From: DASRBO01 sp035653595
GTDB lineage: Bacteria > Actinomycetota > Acidimicrobiia > Acidimicrobiales > JAJPHE01
Direction of reading: 5' to 3'
Length of the DNA: 58,447 nucleotides
NCBI GenBank assembly: GCA_035653595.1
Contig: DASRBO010000063.1
Location: forward strand, 1-58,447
Shown: in pieces, positions 19,927 to 27,860 of the stretch
How positions within the stretch are numbered: position 1 is the stretch's first letter
How the letters are laid out: each line of letters opens with the position of its first letter
Translations under genes and position numbers: made by a program
The notes under the pieces: generated by a model
The model's input: the letters and a program-made list of their open reading frames with translations, nothing else
Told to the model about the DNA's origin: nothing
The model's database searches: none

Positions 19927-21195
19927 ATGGCTTGGGACTTCTCTACCGAACCCGAGTTCCAGGAGAAGCTGGACTGGGTCCAGCAGTTCTGCAAGAACGA
20001 GATCGAACCTCTCGACCTGGTCTTCCCGGGGGCGGTGCGGTCTCGCAACCCCAAGATCAAGGCCATCGTCGACCCCCTCAAGCAGCAGGTGAAGGACCAG
20101 GGCCTGTGGGCCCTCTTCCTCGACGAGGAGCTGGGTGGCCCCGGCCTCGGCCAGCTCAAGCTGGCCCTGATCAACGAGATCCTCGGCCGGTACGGCTCGG
20201 CCCCTTCCATCTTCGGGACCGCCGCCCCCGACACCGGCAACATGGAGATCCTCGCCGCCTACGGGACCGAGGAGCAGAAGCAGCGCTGGCTCTACCCCCT
20301 CATGAACCAGGAGATCTTCTCCGCCTACTCGATGACCGAGCCCCAGGGCGGCTCCGACCCCAACCTGTTCAAGACGGTGGCGGTGCGCGACGGCGACGAG
20401 TGGGTCATCAACGGCGAGAAGTGGTTCACCAGCGCCGGCCGGGCCGCCGACCTGCTCTTCGTCATGTGCACCAACGGCATCTTCATCGTCCCCCGCGAGA
20501 CGCCGGGCGTGGAGATCATGGACGTGCCCAGCACCCACAACCACATCCGCTACAACAACGTGCGGGTGCCCCTCGACCACCTGCTAGGGCCGGAGAACGC
20601 GGCGAAGGTGCTGGCCCAGCGCCGCCTGGGCGGCGGCCGGATCCACCACGCCATGCGCACGGTGGCCCAGGTCAAGCGGGCCTTCGACATGATGTGCGAG
20701 CGGGCCCTCAGCCGCGAGTCGCACGGCAAGATCATCGCCGAGCACCAGATGGTCCAGGAGATGATCGCCGACTCGTACGCGGAGATAAACATGCTCCGCC
20801 TGCTGGTGCTCTGGACGGCGTGGACCATCGACCAGTCCAGCACCCAGGCCGCCCGGACCCAGATCGCGGCGTGCAAGTACACCTGCGCCAAGGTGCTGCG
20901 GGAGGTCTCCTACCGGGCCCTGCACATCTACGGCTCGCTGGGCACGACCAACCTGACCCCCCTGCAGGCCATGTACGCCGGCGCCCCGACCATGGCGATC
21001 GCCGACGGCGTCGACGAGGTCCACAAGACCACCGTCGCCCGCAACGTGCTCAAGGACTACCGGCCCCACCCCGGTCTGTGGCCGACCGAGTACATCCCGG
21101 CCAAGCGGGAAGAGGCGCGCAAGAAGTACGCCGACCTGCTCACCGACCCGGACCTAGCCGCCTACGCCGACTGGGCCTCCCGCGCCGGCCGGTAG
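19927..21195 (+). CDS. Acyl-CoA dehydrogenase, ACAD11-like
   Basis: The 422-aa flavoprotein starts at the ATG with a GGGAG site 11 bases upstream and carries SAYSMTEPQGGSDPN and a C-terminal DGVDEVHKTTVARNVLKDY, as in the bacterial relatives of ACAD10/ACAD11. Its stop overlaps the start of the next gene, an APH-type kinase, by one base (TAGTG). In mammalian ACAD11 the kinase and dehydrogenase are one chain that handles 4-hydroxyacyl-CoAs; here they are split. That substrate class is inference from the pairing. Confidence 0.9.
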   Translation: MAWDFSTEPEFQEKLDWVQQFCKNEIEPLDLVFPGAVRSRNPKIKAIVDPLKQQVKDQGLWALFLDEELGGPGLGQLKLALINEILGRYGSAPSIFGTAAPDTGNMEILAAYGTEEQKQRWLYPLMNQEIFSAYSMTEPQGGSDPNLFKTVAVRDGDEWVINGEKWFTSAGRAADLLFVMCTNGIFIVPRETPGVEIMDVPSTHNHIRYNNVRVPLDHLLGPENAAKVLAQRRLGGGRIHHAMRTVAQVKRAFDMMCERALSRESHGKIIAEHQMVQEMIADSYAEINMLRLLVLWTAWTIDQSSTQAARTQIAACKYTCAKVLREVSYRALHIYGSLGTTNLTPLQAMYAGAPTMAIADGVDEVHKTTVARNVLKDYRPHPGLWPTEYIPAKREEARKKYADLLTDPDLAAYADWASRAGR

Positions 21196-22241
21196 TGACT
21201 GCGCCTGAGGGCATCCACGCCGACCGGGTGTCGGCGTGGATGCTCGAAAACATCGAGGGGGCGGTGGCCCCGTTCGAGTTCGAGTTCATCTCCGGTGGCC
21301 GGTCGAACCTGACCTTCAAGGTCACCGCCGCCGACGGCCGGGCCATGGTCCTGCGCCGTCCGCCGATCAGCCACGTCCTGGCCACCGCCCACGACATGGG
21401 TCGGGAGCACAAGATCATCTCCGCCCTGGCCGGCACCCCGGTGCCGGTCCCCAGGGCGGTCGGGTTCTGCCAGGACGAGGCGGTCAACGACCGGCCCTTC
21501 TACGTGATGGACTTCGTGGACGGCCACATCCTGCGCAGCGCCCAGCAGGCCGAGGCCGCCCTCACCGTCGAGCAGCGGGAGGCGGCCGGCCGGTCGCTCA
21601 TCGACGTGCTGGCGGCCATCCACTCGGTGGACCCCGACGCCGTTGGCCTGGGCGACCTGGGCCGGCGCGACGGCTACATCGAGCGCCAGCTCAAGCGGTG
21701 GTACGGACAGTTCCGCCAGTCCCAGGAGCAGGAGAAGGAGTCGGGCATCTTCCGGCCGGCCGAGGTGGTCGACGAGGTCCACGACCTGCTGGCCAAGCAG
21801 GTGCCGACCCAGACGGAGACGACCATCGCCCACGGCGACTACCGGCTCGACAACACCATGATCGGCCGCGACGGGTCGGTGCAGGCGGTGCTGGACTGGG
21901 AGCTGTGCACCCTGGGCCACCCGTTGGCCGACCTGGGCACGATGTCGGTGTACTGGACCGACCGCTCCAGCGGCGGTCCGGCCATGGCCGCCACCGCCGC
22001 CGAGGGATTCCCGACCAAGGCGGAGCTGGTCGAGATGTACCGGGCCGCCTCCGGCCGGGACGTGTCGGACCTGCCGTACTACGTGGCCTTCGCCCACTGG
22101 CGGCTGGCCTGCATCGTCGAGGGCGTCTACGCCCGCTACGGCTCGGGGGCCATGGGCGGCGACCGCTCCGGTGTCGAGGCCATGGCCCAGTCGACCATCC
22201 ACCGGGCCGAAATGGCCCGGGCCGCCCTGACCCAGCTGTAA
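21195..22241 (+). CDS. APH-family phosphotransferase, ACAD10/11 kinase-like
   Basis: The 348-aa kinase has a nucleotide-binding lobe at the N-terminus (GGRSNLTFKV) and the APH catalytic motif HGDYRLDNTMI with the catalytic aspartate, then VLDWELCTLGHPLADLG with the metal-binding aspartate. The GTG at 21195 overlaps the dehydrogenase stop, which strongly suggests a working pair. Relatives such as LvaA phosphorylate the hydroxyl of 4-hydroxyacyl-CoAs before elimination. An aminoglycoside resistance role is unlikely in this context. Confidence 0.87.
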   Translation: MTAPEGIHADRVSAWMLENIEGAVAPFEFEFISGGRSNLTFKVTAADGRAMVLRRPPISHVLATAHDMGREHKIISALAGTPVPVPRAVGFCQDEAVNDRPFYVMDFVDGHILRSAQQAEAALTVEQREAAGRSLIDVLAAIHSVDPDAVGLGDLGRRDGYIERQLKRWYGQFRQSQEQEKESGIFRPAEVVDEVHDLLAKQVPTQTETTIAHGDYRLDNTMIGRDGSVQAVLDWELCTLGHPLADLGTMSVYWTDRSSGGPAMAATAAEGFPTKAELVEMYRAASGRDVSDLPYYVAFAHWRLACIVEGVYARYGSGAMGGDRSGVEAMAQSTIHRAEMARAALTQL

Positions 22242-22357
22242 CTCCCCCGCCCCGGCCCTGTCCCCGGGTTGGTCCCGGCGAGCGGTGGGACCTTATGGTT
22301 GGCCGGGGTCGCATGGGCGGCCATGTTGGCGGGGCCGGTGGGCAAGGGAGAGAACTG

Positions 22358-22771
22358 ATGGCCGAGGTGCGTGAGGTCGGGGAGTTCGGGGCCAGCCTCG
22401 AGGACGTGTGGAAGGTCGTGGGCGACTTCGGGGGCCTGCTGGAGGCGATGGGCGTGCCCGTCGAGCTGAGCGGCGAGGGGATCGGCCAGACCCGCACCAT
22501 CACCATGGGTGGTACGCCCACCGTCGAGCGCCTCGAGGAGCGGGACGAGGCCAACAAGCGGATCGTCTACTCCATCGTCAGCGCCCCCCTGCCTGTGGCC
22601 AACTACCTGTCCACCATGCAGCTGTCCGACGCCGGTGGCGGCCGCACCAGGCTGGAGTGGTCCTCGACCTTCGAGGCGGCTGAGGGCACCAGCGACGAGG
22701 ACGCCGCCAAGATCGTCACCGCCGTCTACCAGGGCGGCATCGGGGCGCTCAAGAACCGCTTCGGCGGCTGA
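22358..22771 (+). CDS. SRPBCC (polyketide cyclase/START-like) family protein
   Basis: The 137-aa single-domain protein has the pattern of the START-like fold: an N-terminal strand, the helix SLEDVWKVVGDFGGL, and a long C-terminal helix. Members bind hydrophobic ligands or act as cyclases or dehydratases. A GGGAG site lies 7 bases before the ATG. It follows the kinase by about 115 bases on the same strand and may share its transcript. Function is not known. Confidence 0.8.
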   Translation: MAEVREVGEFGASLEDVWKVVGDFGGLLEAMGVPVELSGEGIGQTRTITMGGTPTVERLEERDEANKRIVYSIVSAPLPVANYLSTMQLSDAGGGRTRLEWSSTFEAAEGTSDEDAAKIVTAVYQGGIGALKNRFGG

Positions 22772-22775
22772 GCTC

Positions 22776-22793
22776 CCGCCCCTACCCGGGCGG
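22776..22793. terminator. Hairpin between convergent genes
   Basis: CCGCCC and GGGCGG enclose a 6-base loop just after the SRPBCC stop and across the stop of the NUDIX gene. It could end transcription from both sides. There is no T-tract. Confidence 0.4.
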
Positions 22794-23450
22794 CGGCCTC
22801 ATCCGGTCGAAGAGCACCTCCACCGGCTCGCCCCGCAGGGCCCCGAACACGGTAGGGCCCCAGCGGTTGTAGCCGACCGTGTTCGGGGGCAGGGCGTCCT
22901 CGGCGAACCAGCCGGCGTCGAGGCACTCGAGCGGATGGGGGCGCAGCGACCCTCCCACCGCCCGGCAGTGGAACAGCAGCGAGTAGAACCCGAACGACTG
23001 GCCCCCGGGCACGGGCCGGAACCGGTCCAGCACGGCGATCAGGCGCACCGGCTCTACCTCGATGCCTGTCTCCTCCTCCACCTCCTTCACCACCACCTCG
23101 GCCGGCGAGTAGCCGACGTCGGCCCATCCGGTGGGATACAGCCACACCCCCGAGTCGGACCGCTGGATGAGCAGCAGCTCGCCCGCCTCGTTGCCCACGG
23201 CGGCACCGACGGCCACCTTGGGCACGACGGCGTCGGGCTTGCGCCGGTCGGACCGCAGCCACTCGCACACCGCCTCCAGCGGCGTGTCCGCCGGCACCCC
23301 GGCGGCGCAGGCGATGTCGCCGGCCACCCGCAGGACCTCCTCGAAGCGCTCCTTCTCGTACAGGCTGTCGGAGGCCTCGATGGCCTCCTCCGAGGCCCGG
23401 ATCAGGGCGGCGCTCCACTCCAGGAGCCGCTGGTCGTCGATGCCGGCCAT
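22782..23450 (-). CDS. NUDIX hydrolase with N-terminal accessory domain
   Basis: The 222-aa protein has an N-terminal helical domain (about 1-70, NUDIX_N type) and a NUDIX domain with the box at about 109-131, GWADVGYSPAEVVVKEVEEE. The catalytic KE..EE cluster is present, but the first glutamate of the consensus is a tyrosine, which is tolerated in the YjhB-like branch. Such enzymes hydrolyse ADP-ribose or related nucleoside diphosphate compounds. The ATG at 23450 gives the usual family N-terminus. It is divergent from the J-domain gene. Confidence 0.88.
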   Translation of the reverse strand: MAGIDDQRLLEWSAALIRASEEAIEASDSLYEKERFEEVLRVAGDIACAAGVPADTPLEAVCEWLRSDRRKPDAVVPKVAVGAAVGNEAGELLLIQRSDSGVWLYPTGWADVGYSPAEVVVKEVEEETGIEVEPVRLIAVLDRFRPVPGGQSFGFYSLLFHCRAVGGSLRPHPLECLDAGWFAEDALPPNTVGYNRWGPTVFGALRGEPVEVLFDRMRPPPG

Positions 23451-23539
23451 CGGCCAGACGGTAGCCGTGGGCCGCGACGGCGCCGGGGCCGCCTGGTCGG
23501 CCGGGCCGCAGACGACACCTCCGGGACACGGGCGGTTCG

Positions 23540-23545
23540 TACGAT
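23540..23545 (+). promoter_or_regulatory. Putative -10 box of the J-domain gene
   Basis: TACGAT lies 9 bases before the ATG, with no clear ribosome site between, as expected for a leaderless or very short-leader transcript. No convincing -35 box is visible. Confidence 0.35.
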
Positions 23546-23554
23546 CGAGGGGCG

Positions 23555-24532
23555 ATGGATGCCCGCAAGGTGCTGGGGCTCGGGCCGGGGGCGACGGCGG
23601 CCGAGGTGGAGGGGGCCCGCCGGCGACTGACCCGCCAGGTGGGGCCGGCCGGAGGCGGCACGCCCGAGCTGGCCCGGGTGGTCGCCGCCGCCGCCCGACA
23701 GCTGGCCGACGGGCGGCCGGCGCCGGCGTTCGACCCCCACCGGCTGCTCGGGATCGCCCTTGGGGCCAGCGCCGCCGAGGCCCGCCTGGCCTACCGCCGC
23801 CTGGTCCTGCTGGTGCACCCCGACCGAGGAGGCACCGAGGAGCTGTTCGGCCTGGTGGAGTCGGCCTACCACGCCGTGGTCGACCCTCTGACCCGCCACG
23901 AGGCGACGACCGGCGCCGGGTCCTACTGGGACCCGTACCGGGTCCGCCGGCGGCGGCCCCGTCCGCACTACCCCCGCCCCCGGGTGCCTGGGCCGTGGGT
24001 GCCACCGCCGCCCGAGCGCTGGGCCCGACCCTCGCGCTGGAACGCGGTGGTCAGCGTGGTCGTGAACGTGACCGTGCTGGCCATGGTCGCCCTGCCCGCC
24101 CTCGCCCTGTCGGGCGTTGCGCTGGCCTTCGCCGGCCCCTTCGCCCTGCCGGTGGTGGTCGGCCTGGCCATGGGGGCGCTGCTGGTCTCCCGCCGCCTGG
24201 CCCGCACCGTCCTGCTTGGCCTGGTCCAGCTGCGCCCGGTCGCCATGGCCCCGGGCTCGGAGCCGGAGCGGTTCCTGGGCGAGTGCTGCCTCGACAGCCC
24301 CACCGACCGCCTGGGTGAGGACCACCTCTACGGGGCCTACCGGGCCTGGTGCCGGCGCAAGGAGCTCAACCCGGTGCCGCCCTGGGTCTTCGCCCAACGG
24401 CTGCTCACCTTGGGGATCCTGCGCACCGACGCCTCCGGCTGGGAGGAGGCGCTGTGGGTGGGCCTGCGCCTGCGCCGACCGGACCCCGGTCAAGGGCCGG
24501 AGCCCGGTCAGGAGCGCCAGTCCACCTCGTAG
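23555..24532 (+). CDS. J-domain membrane protein with C-terminal winged-helix-like domain
   Basis: The 325-aa protein has a degenerate J-like repeat (about 1-55, no HPD), then a J-domain with the HPD motif at 88-90 (LLVHPDRGG), a proline/arginine-rich linker and two hydrophobic segments at about 163-212. The C-terminal stretch YGAYRAWCRRKELNPVPPWV (about 259-278) and what follows resemble the winged-helix tail of P4/D5-type primases. It would recruit an Hsp70 at the membrane. The domain combination is unusual and no specific family name is offered. It ends 25 bases inside the 3' end of the convergent cyclase gene. Confidence 0.8.
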   Translation: MDARKVLGLGPGATAAEVEGARRRLTRQVGPAGGGTPELARVVAAAARQLADGRPAPAFDPHRLLGIALGASAAEARLAYRRLVLLVHPDRGGTEELFGLVESAYHAVVDPLTRHEATTGAGSYWDPYRVRRRRPRPHYPRPRVPGPWVPPPPERWARPSRWNAVVSVVVNVTVLAMVALPALALSGVALAFAGPFALPVVVGLAMGALLVSRRLARTVLLGLVQLRPVAMAPGSEPERFLGECCLDSPTDRLGEDHLYGAYRAWCRRKELNPVPPWVFAQRLLTLGILRTDASGWEEALWVGLRLRRPDPGQGPEPGQERQSTS

Positions 24533-25902
24533 AGGGCGACCGGCTCCTCCAGCCCCTTGAGGCTGCGCTCGCCCACCGGGCGGAAGGCCACCGCCCGGCC
24601 CCGGGCCAGCTCCCGCACCACCCCGGTGACGAGGATCTGAGCCGGGGCCGCCTCGGCGCACACCCGGGCCAGCACGTGCATCACCCAACCGTGCAGGTCG
24701 TGCTGGCCGACCACGGGCTCGCCGGCAGTGAGCCCGATCCGCACCGCCAGCGGGGCCTCGCCACCGTCGAAGGGGCCCCCGCTCACCCGGCGCTGGATCG
24801 TCACCGCCGCCGCCAGGGCGTCACCGACCGACTCGAAGCTGGCCATGACCCCGTCGCCGGTGTGCTTGACCTCGGTCCCGCCGCTGGCGGCGATGGCGTC
24901 GCGCACGGTCCGGTCGTGCCACTCGAACAGCGGACGGGCCCGGCTGTCGCCCAGGCGCTCGACCAGGACGGTCGAATCGACGATGTCGGTGAGCAGCACC
25001 GCCAGCGGGCGCTGCCGGCCGGGCAGGGCGTCCCCGGACAGCTCCACCCCGAGGAACGAGGCGATGGCGGCCAGAGCGGCGCCGGCGTCCTCCTCCCACA
25101 GGTTGTGAGCCTCCCCTTCGAGGGCGACGAAGCTGGCCTCCGGGATCATGGCCGCCAGCCGGCGGCCCAGGTCGAAGGGGATGGCCCGGCTGCGGTGCCG
25201 GTGCAGCACCATGGTCGGCACCCGCAGCTCGCCCAAAAGGTCGGTCACGTCCATGCGGTAGGCGAGGGAGTACAGCTCGTGCACCCGGCGGGCGTCGATC
25301 GACGAACGGGTGCGCTGCACCCGGGCCCGGTGCGACTCCCACGGCTCCGGGTCGGTCAGGTAGCTCAGGGCGGCGTACACCGCCTCGGGCTGGGCGTCGG
25401 CGTTGGCCAGCATGGAGAGGAAGCGCTCGCGCGCCCCGGGCGATGCGACCTCGTCGCCGTTGGCGAAGGTGCCGTCGAGAACCAGTCGGTCCACCCGTTC
25501 GGGATGGCGGGCGGTGTAGGCGATGGCCGGGGGCCCGCCGAAGCACGATCCCCACAGGTGGAAGCCCTCGAGGCCCAGGGCGTCCACCACCGCCTCGATG
25601 TCGGCCACCAGCCCGTCCAGGTCAACAGCGGGGACATCGCGGTCGGACAGGCCGTTGGCCCGGTTGTCGAGGCGGACCAGGCGCAGCGCCGAGGTGAGGG
25701 GGACGAAGAAACGTCGCATGGCCGGCTGGGCCCACGACAGCTCGAGGTGGGTGACCCAGCCCCGCACGAACACCAGCGCCGGCCCCTCGCCCTCGGCGCT
25801 GTAGGCGATGCGGACCCCGTCGGAGGTCCGGGCGAAGCGCACGGGCGGGCGCCCGTCGCGCACCGGGCCCGCTCGGCCACCGCTCGCCACCCGATTGACC
25901 AT
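24508..25902 (-). CDS. Alpha/beta hydrolase-class III nucleotidyl cyclase fusion, LipJ-like
   Basis: The 464-aa protein joins an alpha/beta hydrolase (about 20-285) to a class III cyclase domain (about 295-464), the same order as mycobacterial LipJ (Rv1900c). The nucleophile elbow reads G-S-C120-F-G, with cysteine where serine is usual; the catalytic histidine is H266 in GEAHN. The cyclase has the metal aspartates D306 (LTDIVDST) and D350 (KHTGDG) and K346. At the transition-state site HVLAR replaces the usual NxxAR, so activity may be low. The ATG at 25902 is chosen because the domain begins soon after it; upstream is the divergent gene at 25951. Confidence 0.88.
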   Translation of the reverse strand: MVNRVASGGRAGPVRDGRPPVRFARTSDGVRIAYSAEGEGPALVFVRGWVTHLELSWAQPAMRRFFVPLTSALRLVRLDNRANGLSDRDVPAVDLDGLVADIEAVVDALGLEGFHLWGSCFGGPPAIAYTARHPERVDRLVLDGTFANGDEVASPGARERFLSMLANADAQPEAVYAALSYLTDPEPWESHRARVQRTRSSIDARRVHELYSLAYRMDVTDLLGELRVPTMVLHRHRSRAIPFDLGRRLAAMIPEASFVALEGEAHNLWEEDAGAALAAIASFLGVELSGDALPGRQRPLAVLLTDIVDSTVLVERLGDSRARPLFEWHDRTVRDAIAASGGTEVKHTGDGVMASFESVGDALAAAVTIQRRVSGGPFDGGEAPLAVRIGLTAGEPVVGQHDLHGWVMHVLARVCAEAAPAQILVTGVVRELARGRAVAFRPVGERSLKGLEEPVALYEVDWRS

Positions 25903-25950
25903 AGTCACGACGGCGACTGTGATATCGCCAGACTTCCGAGGGGGACACCG

Positions 25951-26325
25951 ATGCCGATCACCCAGACGATGCTCACGTCGCTCAACGTGCGCTTCTCCCA
26001 CGACAACCTGCACGAGGTGCCGGTCGAGCTGTTCGCCCCGGGCCGGAGGCTCTCCGAGGCGGTGCGCGACGAGCGCCTGCGCGTCCACCATTTCGACCTG
26101 GCCGAGTACCTCGACCGCCTGCCACCGGCGATACACGAGGCCATACGGGCGGCGGTGCAGAGCGCCCTCACCCGCAGCCCGCGCAGCCCGGTGACCTTCG
26201 CCTGGGCGCCGGGCTACGACTACGAGCTGAGCATCTGGGACACCCCGGCGGCGGGGACGCCAGGCGGGATCACCATCCTCCTGCGCACCCGTTACCCCGA
26301 CGATCCCCATCCGTTGGGCGCCTGA
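25951..26325 (+). CDS. Hypothetical protein
   Basis: This 124-aa protein is not recognised. A GAGGGGG ribosome site 7 bases before the ATG and the codon pattern support it. It is soluble, with a charged N-terminal half (LFAPGRRLSEAVRDERLRVH), a predicted amphipathic helix and a C-terminal strand-rich part. It is divergent from the hydrolase-cyclase gene with only 48 bases between, so the two may share control. Confidence 0.75.
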   Translation: MPITQTMLTSLNVRFSHDNLHEVPVELFAPGRRLSEAVRDERLRVHHFDLAEYLDRLPPAIHEAIRAAVQSALTRSPRSPVTFAWAPGYDYELSIWDTPAAGTPGGITILLRTRYPDDPHPLGA

Positions 26326-26449
26326 GCGGGCCGGCCGGCATCAGGCGGGAGCCTCACCCGGTCGGCGCACGTCCCTCGGGCGCAGAGCGCCACGGACCCG
26401 GCGCCCGGTGCACGCCGGGGCTCGGGCGGCAGGCCCGGACCTGCCGGGC

Positions 26450-26911
26450 TCATCGGGCCAGGCGCAACCGGCGGAGGTGGGCGCCGGCCAGCACCACCAC
26501 GAACAGCAGGAAGGCGATGACGTGCGTCGCCGTGCAGTACAGGCACAGCGCCCTCACATCGAACAGCTGGGCGTAGAGCAGGTAGAGGACCATGGCCATG
26601 GCCGCCCACACCGCCGCCAGCCGCACCTGGTGCACGGCGGTCATCTGGGTCCGCCACGCCGCCGGCAAGCACAGCAGCAGCATCACCACGAAGAACAACA
26701 CCCCCAGATCGGCAACCGGCATGCCGGCGAATCGCGAGTAGGGGCTGGTGAGCACGGCCTGGCAGTTGAGCCGGCCCCGGTCGCTGCAGGGGAGGGGGAC
26801 CGAGCCGGGCAGGTACTCCCGCAGGGTCAGGTAGGTGGCGACCCCCAGACCGGCCAGGCACAGCACCAACGAGGTGACCCGCACCCAGCGCTCTGCCGAC
26901 CGTCGCACCAT
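26450..26911 (-). CDS. Vitamin K epoxide reductase (VKOR) family protein
   Basis: The 153-aa membrane protein has four to five hydrophobic segments and the VKOR cysteines: C42 and C50 in the periplasmic loop with LNCQAVLTSPYSRFAG, and the CLYC pair at 123-126 that reduces quinone. Bacterial VKOR reoxidises DsbA-like proteins for disulfide formation outside the membrane. No thioredoxin domain is fused and no DsbA gene is adjacent. It starts downstream of the sigma factor gene beyond a hairpin, so it probably has its own promoter. Confidence 0.9.
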   Translation of the reverse strand: MVRRSAERWVRVTSLVLCLAGLGVATYLTLREYLPGSVPLPCSDRGRLNCQAVLTSPYSRFAGMPVADLGVLFFVVMLLLCLPAAWRTQMTAVHQVRLAAVWAAMAMVLYLLYAQLFDVRALCLYCTATHVIAFLLFVVVLAGAHLRRLRLAR

Positions 26912-26957
26912 CTCGCCCGCCTCGCCCCCGACGGCGGAATGTAAGCCGGGTGCAGGC

Positions 26958-26980
26958 GCCGGCCGCCAGCCGGGGCCGGC
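26958..26980 (-). terminator. GC-rich hairpin after the sigma factor gene
   Basis: A perfect 7-bp stem GCCGGCC/GGCCGGC with a 9-base loop starts 5 bases after the sigma factor stop and before the VKOR gene. There is no T-tract, but the position suits a terminator. Confidence 0.45.
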
Positions 26981-26984
26981 ATCT

Positions 26985-27860
26985 TCAGACCAGGTGGGCG
27001 TCGGTGCCGAGGGACCGGAGCTTGTCCGGGTTGAGCACCACGTGGATGGCGCGCACCGAGGCTCCGTCGACCTCGAAGGCGGCCACGAAGTCCACCTCGT
27101 CGCCCTGGCGGGCGACGATGCCGGGCTCGCCGTTCACCGTGGCCGGGGTGACCGAAACGGCGGGACCGAGGCGCTGGGCCAGGGTGGTCAGGAAGCGGGC
27201 CACCCGGTGGGGTCCGACCACGGGCCGGCGGGCCGCCCGCCGGTGGGGGCCGCCATCGGTCAGACACACCACCTCCGGTGCCAGACGCGACAGCACTCCT
27301 TCCATGTCGCCGACGGCCAGCGCGACCAGCAACTCGTCCACCAGCCGGCGCTCCGCCGCCGTGGCCCGGGCCGGTGCCGGCCGCAGCGACCGGCGGGCCC
27401 GGCTGGCGATCTGGCGGCAGGCGACGGCGCTCTTGCCGACGGTGGCGGCGATGTCGTCGTAGGGGACGGCGAACACGTCAGCCATCAGGAACACCGCCCG
27501 CTCCACCGGATCCAGCTGGTCGAGCACGGTCAGGAAGCCCAGGGTGAGCGAGTCGGCCAGCTCGGCGCTCTCCTCCGGGCCCGCCTCGGTCACCACCGGC
27601 TCCGCCAGCCACGGCCCCACGTAGCCCTCGCGGCGGTGGCGGGCCGAGCGCAGGAAGTCGAGGGCGATGCGGGTGGTGACGGTGGTAAGCCAGGCCTGGG
27701 GGGAACGCAGGGCGGAGGAGTCGGAGGAGCACCAGCGCACCCATGCCTCGCCCACGATGTCCTCGGCGTCGGCCCGGCTCCCGACCATGCGGTAGGCGAG
27801 GCCGAGCAGGCGGGGACGCTGGGTCTCGAACAGCTCGTCGGGGCCCATGACCGCCTTCAT
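26985..27860 (-). CDS. ECF41-type RNA polymerase sigma factor
   Basis: The 291-aa protein has sigma region 2 (about 10-80), region 4 (about 115-165) and a long C-terminal SnoaL-like extension. The WLAEP stretch between regions 2 and 4, the DGGPHRRAARRPVVG motif and the terminal NPDKL are marks of ECF41, whose extension tunes activity in place of an anti-sigma factor. Its ATG overlaps the stop of the FAD oxidoreductase as ATGA. ECF41 genes usually sit beside an oxidoreductase, epimerase or carboxymuconolactone decarboxylase, and here the partner is an FAD oxidoreductase. Confidence 0.92.
   Translation of the reverse strand: MKAVMGPDELFETQRPRLLGLAYRMVGSRADAEDIVGEAWVRWCSSDSSALRSPQAWLTTVTTRIALDFLRSARHRREGYVGPWLAEPVVTEAGPEESAELADSLTLGFLTVLDQLDPVERAVFLMADVFAVPYDDIAATVGKSAVACRQIASRARRSLRPAPARATAAERRLVDELLVALAVGDMEGVLSRLAPEVVCLTDGGPHRRAARRPVVGPHRVARFLTTLAQRLGPAVSVTPATVNGEPGIVARQGDEVDFVAAFEVDGASVRAIHVVLNPDKLRSLGTDAHLV

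Noticed and set aside
24349..26325. 658-codon plus-strand frame covering the cyclase gene
   Set aside because: Most of it is antisense to the hydrolase-cyclase gene. Only the last 124 codons, with their own ribosome site, are accepted as a gene.
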